From Haliclystus octoradiatus (Eukaryota > Cnidaria > Staurozoa > Stauromedusae > Haliclystidae): a stretch of 64,000 bases of DNA. Every line of letters begins with the position of its first letter. Position 1 is the stretch's first letter. Where the stretch lies: positions 23,884,445-23,948,444 of the forward strand of contig OU744446.1 in the NCBI GenBank assembly GCA_916610825.1, read 5' to 3'. The notes below the pieces were generated by a model that had not been told where the DNA came from, did not search any database, and saw only the letters and a list, made by a program, of their open reading frames with translations. Shown piece after piece: positions 57,103 through 64,000 of the stretch. A program made the translations under genes and the position numbers.

Positions 57103-57474
57103 CTGAGATTAAAAGTAACTGCATGCAAACAGACAGTTTCGCTTTCGAGAATATTTCAAAGAAGAAAGGTCATGTCATGAAAGTTTCAAATTAAATTACC
57201 ACAGGGAGTCTTTTTCCGATACACTACGTCCGATTGTCCGATGCATACTCGACGATTAGCCGATCCGATCATGTATATTTATTTGTCGAACAGATTTTGA
57301 CTAGCAAAATACAGGAAAGCTTTCTGCTCCCACTTATGTATGTACATCCATCATCATGAGTAGTTTATTTGCACCTGATTCAGGGTAAAATATAATTTGC
57401 TATATACATTAAGATCAGATGTATTAATTAATTTAGAAATATTGCATAGAGCATCATCATGATCTTATTTGACA
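57103..57474. other. Presumed PRDX5 promoter region
   Basis: Directly upstream of the PRDX5 start and bounded by Helitron B. No clear TATA or other core element seen. Confidence 0.4.
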
Positions 57475-59004
57475 CTAGAAAAAAAAGTGGGGCTTCGGCC
57501 CAGTGTTGTTACTGTTGAGAAGCTGTATTTCATTATAGTATACAGTACTGGAATACAGGGGGATTGTGACATTTCAGTTTTAAGCCTATACTGTATACTG
57601 TTTACATATATGCTGCATACATTTATGTCTTCAATACTTCTTCGACTTTCTTTAATAAACATTACTCATTTTGGTAACTGCATTGATTTGAAACATGATA
57701 GCTAAATTTTTAAGGTAATGTTCAATGCTGTTACTACTTTTGTATTGAAATGGTCAAATAATGTAACCGAAATCCGTACTATGTTATGTTTAGATTAAAA
57801 TTTTCTAAAACGCTTCAGTAATCATCGTAACATTGTAGTCATTTTAACTTTAGCAAAGTATTTTTCAACATGATATTAACTAACTAAAATCGAATAACGC
57901 CTAAATTGCAAGAGTCAATCTTTATTATATACCGCTCATGTTGCCAATAGATTTTTGATTCTGAAATCCATACTATGATGTATAGAGCGAAATCCCCTCC
58001 TTAGTGAAGAAAATAGCATTTTTCAGTTTAAAAGAAATCCGCCCATACCAGTAGTAGTAGTTCATGATTTGAAAATAAAAATATGAATTAAAGTAAGATT
58101 TTACGAAATATTCTCAAGACTTCCAGTTGCAGTTTGATATTAATAATCTACTACAGATTTCTAGCTCAATATGAACCATATAGAAAATACGTCATACATA
58201 AAATGCCATGAGAAAATTGAAACGTAATTATTAAAAGCGTGTGTTAATCAAAATGTCATAATCCTTCCATACCAGTCCTACATATATTAATAATATTTCA
58301 TGATTTAGAAGTATTATTAAAGTAAAATTCTGCCAAGTATCATTAAGACTTTCAGTTGCACTTGGAAATTAGGCCATATGTTGAAATTATCCTTGGGACC
58401 AGGAGCCTTTATAGAGAATTGAGAATTATTTATGTTTACATTTCATTATGATTTTCCTTGTCGCTGTTACTAATACTTTTAATAGATAATTTGATACGGC
58501 GGATGTTTGAGGATGTTTTTACAATTCAAACGGTTGAAACCAAATATTGTTTAAAATTCATAGGTTTTTTTGAATTTCGCAAACACAGCACTGACAGCAC
58601 TCTCTGTAATGAAATTTATACGTGATTTTAAAGCTGAGAGCTACGTCTGGAAAAGTAGAATTTAACTGACCGTTAATTAAACATAAATAATCACAAAAGT
58701 AGAAAGTAGTTTTCGTCATCCCGATTTATGTTTTGGTTTTGTTCGAGATTTCAAAACACTTAATCATATTCACGGTATTGCCTGCACGGCTTTGCTCTGA
58801 ATGGCGGCGGCTTTGATCTTTTACGGAAAACTTGATTTTTCAATTTACGCCGAATTTAGTTGATTTTTTAAAATTAAATATAGCCTATGTTCAGACCACT
58901 AAAGATAGCTTTCCAATGATGTATGATGTTCAGGATTTCTTCGCGTAGTTTTTGAGATTAGCGCGTACAAAGTTTAGAAGGTCATTTTTATATAGTAGTA
59001 GAGA
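57475..59004 (-). mobile_element. Non-autonomous Helitron, copy B
   Basis: On the minus strand starts TCTCTACTACTATATAAAAA after A and ends CTAG before T. The 3' hairpin GGGC-CGAA-GCCC is at 57490-57501, about 11 bases before the end. 1.53 kb, inverted relative to copy A. No Rep/helicase frame. Sits about 370 bp upstream of the PRDX5 start codon. Confidence 0.85.
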
Positions 59005-59219
59005 TGACAGGAAGCAGACGTGTTTTATTTCTCTTGTTCAGTTTGAATAAGTTTATGTTAATTAGGGCCATTTGGGCATTATATTTAACTTTAAATTTAT
59101 TATTAGATGTTATATAATAGCAAAGAAGATAGTGCTCGATGTCATAAATGGCATTGTTGTAAATAATAATAATAGAAATAGAAAGGAGTCAGAGACCATG
59201 CACACATTCTTATACTGTT

Positions 59220-60370
59220 ACTTTAAGTTTCATGCTTTTATATAGACTGGTTAAATTTACGAAGGCGTTCTCATGGTAATGTAGATCTTTTTTGGAATGA
59301 GATGTGTTGTATTTTGGACACATGCATCAACAATTATGTACCAAAATGTTTTACAAATACTCGTAAATCAAAAAGGTCAAGATAGTTCGTTCCTTGGCTT
59401 AAAGAAAGGAGCTGTGTATCGCATTAGGAACGATTCATCATCAAATGCTCTCATCCACAGACAACTATCTCAGTCATGATTACGACGCAGCAGATAAGAT
59501 CTGATCGCATTAAATCAGAAGATGCTATAATAGAAAACGGATCTTTTAAAAGCTTTTATTCTTGAAGATGCAAATACCAACTCTTGAAGATGCAAATGCC
59601 ATCAAACATATCGACGACAGGTCTAAACCAAAGTTACCAAACTTGCTAAATAAATATTTTTCTAATGTCTTTACTGCAGACAATGTCATTAATCCAGATT
59701 TGGAACCACGCTATCCAAATAATTGCAAATGAGAAATGTTTTACATTATCTACTGGAAATTTAAACGTTGCTGCAGTTGAGTCTTCGTTAAATGGCCACA
59801 CCCTTGAAACTGTAACAAAAATTTCAGATCTTGGCATACTATTAACATATAACCTGAAACCAGGCATCAAGTCACTGTTCCATGTTATCAGCAAAAGCGC
59901 ATGGACGGACATTCTTATATTTAAATGCTTTCATCTTAAAACATTGATCTGCTAGTCAGAGAATGTAAAGTATATATATCTGTATACGCCCGCTATTAGA
60001 ATCTTCGTCACCAGTATCAGTATGGAACCCCTGCCTACAACAAAGTGGAATCCATACAAAGATTTTTTAACATAACAAATCATCCAAAAGTAGAGTATGA
60101 ACAACGCCTTATCATGCTAGGATTAGAGTCTCTATAGAATGCAGACGAGTATTTCTTGATTTGTGCATGAACAAGATAACTTATAATCTTGTCGATTTGT
60201 CGATTGAAAATCTCAACCTTAAATATAATATCAATAAATATTGCATGCGTGCTCATTCGTATAAATTGAGCGTTCCAAATATTCCACGCAGCCAAACTGT
60301 GAAATTTCAATTCTGCAACCGCGTAGTGTCTTAATTGGTGGAACCTGTACTCCTGTAGCCACAATTAACG
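59220..60370 (+). mobile_element. Decayed LINE, related to the one at 62.8-64 kb
   Basis: Fragments in LINE order: NEMCCILDTCINNYVPKC and LKERS (linker before RT), LPNLLNKYFSNVFTADN, then after a deletion FTLSTGNLNVAAVE, ETVTKISDLGILLTYNLKPG, SISMEPL. The last blocks match the intact-looking copy (NRIKDLGVVFTTDLKPS). Many stops; the RT catalytic core is deleted. 60380-60940 holds nothing I recognise. Confidence 0.65.
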
Positions 60371-60945
60371 AAGTATTGTCCGTAATCTTCTGTTTTGTAA
60401 CCTCTGTAGACAAGCTAGATGTTCTTGCTTAAAGCCCCCTCCCCACACCCATATAACAGCACTATAATCAAAACTATACAGAATAATGCTCTTAAATAAG
60501 TTATCCGGAAATTAGAGGTAGAACTATTTTAATGCATTTCCCAGTACGCTCAAGTCTCGGTAATTTTTCCAGCGACTGTGCCTATATATAGTGTGAATTA
60601 AAGTTTAAATTTTCATCAACTTTTATTTCTAAATAACAAGGTGCTAATTAGTCTTTCGTAGCTCCCCCGCAAACACGACGGAGTCGTGCAAGATTAATAC
60701 TGTAACTGCTATATTATATGGTATATTGAGATAATAGATTTGTATTGTATGCGATTCGTAAAAGAAATGTTTAATGCTAAATAAGGGTAATGCTTAATGT
60801 TGTCATAATAATGCTAATGGTGCTCTGAATTTGAGGTTGAAGTTGATGCTGTAAGGGTCGGAATAACTATAGGACGTGAGTACATGTGGTAAGCTCTGGT
60901 TCGACGGACCAATGTAAGGACAAACGACGGACCATTCGACCTCTG

Positions 60946-61755
60946 TCAAGTTGGCCCCCCCAACCGTGAAACTTAGATCTAAACCATACTCAGAATGATG
61001 ATCAGTGGATGATCATTGATGATCAGCAAATTATTTTTAATGATCATCAATGATCATCGAGATATCGCTAATTATCGAATGGGGGGCCAACTTGACAAAT
61101 AGTTAGCCCCCCAACTTTTTCCCTATCACCCACAAGGTTGAAAATAGGCTTAAAAGAATGATCACGCGATGATCATTCATGATCAAAAGGTTTCATCGTA
61201 TTATCATCAATAATTATTGAGATATCGCCAATTATCAAACGGGGGGCCAACTTGACAAAGAGTTAGCCCCCCCAACTTTTTCCCTATCACCCACAAGGTT
61301 GAAAATAGGCTTAAAAGAATGATCACGCGATGATCATTCATGATCAAAAGGTTTCATCGTATTATCAGCAATAATTATTGAGATATCGCCAATTATCAAA
61401 TGGGGGGCCAACTTGACAAATAGTTAGACCCCCAACTTTTTCCCTATCACCCACAAGGTTGAAAATAGGCTTAAGAGAATGATCACGCGATGATCATTCA
61501 TGATCAAAAGGTTTCATCCTATTATCAGCAATAATTATTGAGATATCGCCAATTATCAAATGGGGGCCAACTTGACAAATAGTTAGACCCCCAACTTTTT
61601 CCCTATCACCCACAAGGTTGAAAATAGGCTTAAAAGAATGATCACGCGATGATCATTCATGATCAAAAGGTTTCATCGTATTATCAGCAATAATTATTGA
61701 GATATCGCCAATTATCAAATGGGGGGCCAACTTGACAAAAAGTTAGCCCCCCCCC
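60946..61755 (+). repeat. Satellite array, left arm, ~160-bp units
   Basis: Unit boundaries (GGGGGGCCAACTTGACAAA) at 61081, 61241, 61402, 61562 and 61721, preceded by one divergent unit. Each unit has a GGGGGGC...GCCCCCC dyad and a cluster of TGATCA/ATGATCAT palindromes. Inverted copies form the right arm at 62380-62812. Confidence 0.9.
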
Positions 61756-61763
61756 CCAACTGA

Positions 61764-62039
61764 TCAAATGGAACTGATAATGCAACTGATACATCATCAT
61801 ATAGCTTATGTGCCTTGCGGGAGCTTCCTACCAAATTAACTTCGAATAATAACTACTTTTATCTACGCGGTGCAATCAATTTTTTACCTCCCAAAGGCAA
61901 TGGTGCAGTTGGTCATTACAATGTTTTTTGCCTTAGGAATGATGGTTCTTGGCAACTTTATGATGACATGAAAAGATCCTCAACCCGAGTTAAAGAGGAC
62001 ACTATAATCAATCCTGAGATTGTATTATATACGTCTTGA
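61764..62039 (+). CDS. USP-like deubiquitinase C-terminal exon between inverted arrays
   Basis: 91 open codons ending in a stop. FYLRGAINFLPPKG, AVGHYNVFCLRNDGSWQLYD and EIVLYTS match the His-box end of ubiquitin-specific proteases (catalytic His in GHY, Asp in the following YDD). The Cys-box half is absent. There is no ATG before the domain, so it must be a 3' exon or a fragment; an acceptor AG could lie near 61745. Its position inside an inverted satellite element suggests capture by a mobile element rather than a host gene. Confidence 0.55.
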   Translation, partial: SNGTDNATDTSSYSLCALRELPTKLTSNNNYFYLRGAINFLPPKGNGAVGHYNVFCLRNDGSWQLYDDMKRSSTRVKEDTIINPEIVLYTS

Positions 62040-62379
62040 GTTTTATTGAACTAAATCACGCCAATAAAATCATTTAGATTGAAATCCTTAATGACATTAC
62101 GCTATATAGTTATGAGGTACACTTGATCGATTAACATAAACGCATTTATTTTAACCTAATAATAATCTCTAGAAGAGTGGAATAACGTAATGCAGATATA
62201 ACTTCCTTCAAAAAATGTCAAATACGATATCCTATTCGCAAGTAATAATTAACAACCTAACCTCTATAAATTTTAAAAAGAGGCAATTAGAGACAGCGAA
62301 TCAATTTCACGAAATCTTTTGGATATAGTTCTTCCATCAAGTTGACCCGCCCTACTTGATAACATAACTCTATGACTAT
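62040..62379. other. Centre of the inverted-array element, non-coding
   Basis: AT-rich sequence after the USP-like stop codon. No further frame or repeat recognised. Confidence 0.4.
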
Positions 62380-62812
62380 TGACGATAATGCGATGGAATT
62401 TTCGATAATGATCATCGCGTGATCACTCTTTTACGCCTATTTTCAAATTTCAACCTTGCAGGTGGTAGGGAAAAAGTTGGGGGATGACTTTATGTCAATT
62501 TGCCCATCATTTGATAATTGGCGATATCTTGATGATCATTGATGATAATACGATTGACCCTATTGACCATGAATGATCATCGCGTGATCATTCTTTTAAG
62601 CCTATTTTCAACCTTGTGGGTGATAGGGGAAAAGCTGGGGGGTTAACTATTTGTCAGGTTGGACCCCCATTTGATAATTGGCGATATCTCAATAATTATT
62701 GATGATAATACGATGAAACCTTTTGATCATGAATGATCATCGCGTGATCATTCTTTTAAGCCTATTTTCAACCTTGTGGGTGATAGGGAAAAAGTTGGGG
62801 GGCTAACTATTT
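62380..62812 (-). repeat. Satellite array, right arm, inverted ~158-bp units
   Basis: Three units in the opposite orientation to the left arm (AAAGTTGGGGG near 62479, 62637 and 62795; GATAATTGGCGATATC; ATGATCATCGCGTGATCA). The outermost unit is cut by the LINE insertion. Confidence 0.85.
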
Positions 62813-64000
62813 GTTGTTGTTGTTTATTTGTCAAAAATACTGACCGGATTATATAGGAAAGTAAAACTTCCACTTACATATATCCTTTAAATACATAAAG
62901 AAAGGATAAAATTAAAATGTGTTAATTGTGTTAACTATACTAGTAGTTCATATAGATTGTTAATTAACTTTGCATAAGGCATTTAGATCAACAGTGTTCA
63001 ATTTTGATTTGAAGGAAATTAATGATTTGGAGGTTACCACGCTCTCTGGTAAACTGTTCCACCATGGAATTACTCGATTGATAAATTGGTATTTGCTGAT
63101 ATTTAGCCTACCGGATACATTTGTCAGTTGTAACTTTAAGGAGTTACCTCGCATTGAATATTTAGTTTTATTGAATTTACAAAATTCTTCTAAATGTAAA
63201 TCTACTAGATTATTAATAATTTTAAACATCATTATCAGATCGCTTTTGATTCTCCTTAATTCCAAAGAATCAATATTAAGATACTTCAAACGAGTTTGAT
63301 ATGTTTGCCCGTAAATGTGTTTGATGTGGCATACATGCCTGATAAATGTTCTTTGAACCTTTTCAATGCTAATAATATCTTTAATTAAATATGGTGACCA
63401 TACAGGAGACACTGATTCTAAAAGTGGTCTCACGTACACACTGTATGCTTTCATTAAAACATCAGCATCTCTACTGGAGAAACATTTTCTTATTAGGAAT
63501 GACCTAGACTTGGCCTTTGCAGTAATCATAGCGCAATGAGCTGAAGGCTTGAGGTCGGTAGTGAATACAACTCCCAGGTCTTTTATTCTATTTACTGTTC
63601 TCAGTTCTTTTTCTTCCAAGTTGTAAATCTGTTGCTGAACGTTGACATTTCCAAAGGAAAATACGCAACATTTGTGAAAAGCTAGACGTAACTGCCATGT
63701 TTGCGCCCATGTAACAACTTTATCTAATGATCTCTGCAGATTTAGATTTGACTCTGATCTTGTAGAAAAGATTTTTGCGTCGTCTGCGAACAATTTGATA
63801 TGACATTCGTCCTCAAGGCAACTTACAATGTCATTAATAAATATAATAAACAATAGAGGGCCAAGTACGGAGCCCTGAGGTACACCACTGTCAACATTTA
63901 AAGAATTAGAATAGACATTTTCAATACAAACGGATTGAGTGCGACCAGATAAAAATGATGATATCCATTTGATGAACTCGAATTGTATACCATATGCGTT
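62811..64000 (-). mobile_element. LINE (jockey/CR1-like), 3' part with reverse transcriptase, continues beyond window
   Basis: An open frame runs from the window edge to a stop at 62960. It has SGVPQGSVLGPLLFIIFIND, KLFADDAKIF with the FADD catalytic motif, RIKDLGVVFTTDLKPS, and YVRPLLESVSPVWSPY, then the thumb and C-terminal blocks (WWNSLPESVV, FKSKLN). A ~145-bp UTR ends AATAAACAACAACAACAA, a (CAA)n tail that abuts the satellite unit. No stop or frameshift was seen in ~350 codons, so this copy may be young. Confidence 0.9.

Noticed and set aside
60946..62812. CRISPR array
   Set aside because: Units are ~160 bp of continuous tandem satellite without short direct repeats and unique spacers, in a eukaryotic genome and in inverted arms.

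Overview
The window is AT-rich nuclear DNA of an invertebrate metazoan. Three multi-exon genes with canonical GT-AG introns all read on the minus strand, and their introns are crowded with mobile elements: LINEs, DIRS-like and Penelope-like retroelements, Ty3/gypsy, Helitrons and MITEs. Exon boundaries were read by eye, and codon phase is consistent at every junction listed. No close species could be named from the sequence alone.

Layout, from high to low coordinates along the minus strand. (1) 57102-46020: a complete peroxiredoxin-5 gene of 7 exons and 192 codons, with a mitochondrial-type N-terminus and a PTS1-like C-terminal KQL. Its 7.2-kb first intron holds a three-level nested insertion: a short inverted-repeat element, split by a decayed Ty3/gypsy retrotransposon, whose 5' LTR is itself split by a ~1-kb DNA transposon. 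(2) 44001-19632: a complete 15-exon gene for a 456-residue protein with an N-terminal FYVE zinc finger and an armadillo-like helical body. Its 11.7-kb intron 6 is a graveyard of two tyrosine-recombinase retroelements, a LINE and a hAT/ZMYM-like transposase. (3) 18191-846: 20 exons (631 codons) of CRNKL1, the crooked-neck HAT-repeat spliceosome protein. The C-terminal exon(s) lie outside the window.

The right end (57.1-64 kb) has no host gene I can support. It holds a Helitron, a decayed LINE, and inverted arrays of ~160-bp satellite units flanking a ubiquitin-specific-protease-like exon. A LINE with reverse-transcriptase motifs has inserted at the edge of the right array and runs off the window.

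The most striking signals are small. A textbook minimal type I hammerhead ribozyme lies at 44913-44957 (minus strand) inside a 124-bp insertion bounded by 10-bp direct repeats. Related ribozyme-like motifs lie at 2634-2678, 16399-16442 and 38718-38760. One of these sits in the tail of a Penelope-like element that still has recognisable protein, which links the ribozymes to that retroelement class. Other points of note are the USP-bearing inverted satellite element, a partial duplication of exon 8 of the FYVE gene around a retroposed insertion, and two related Helitrons with classic termini.
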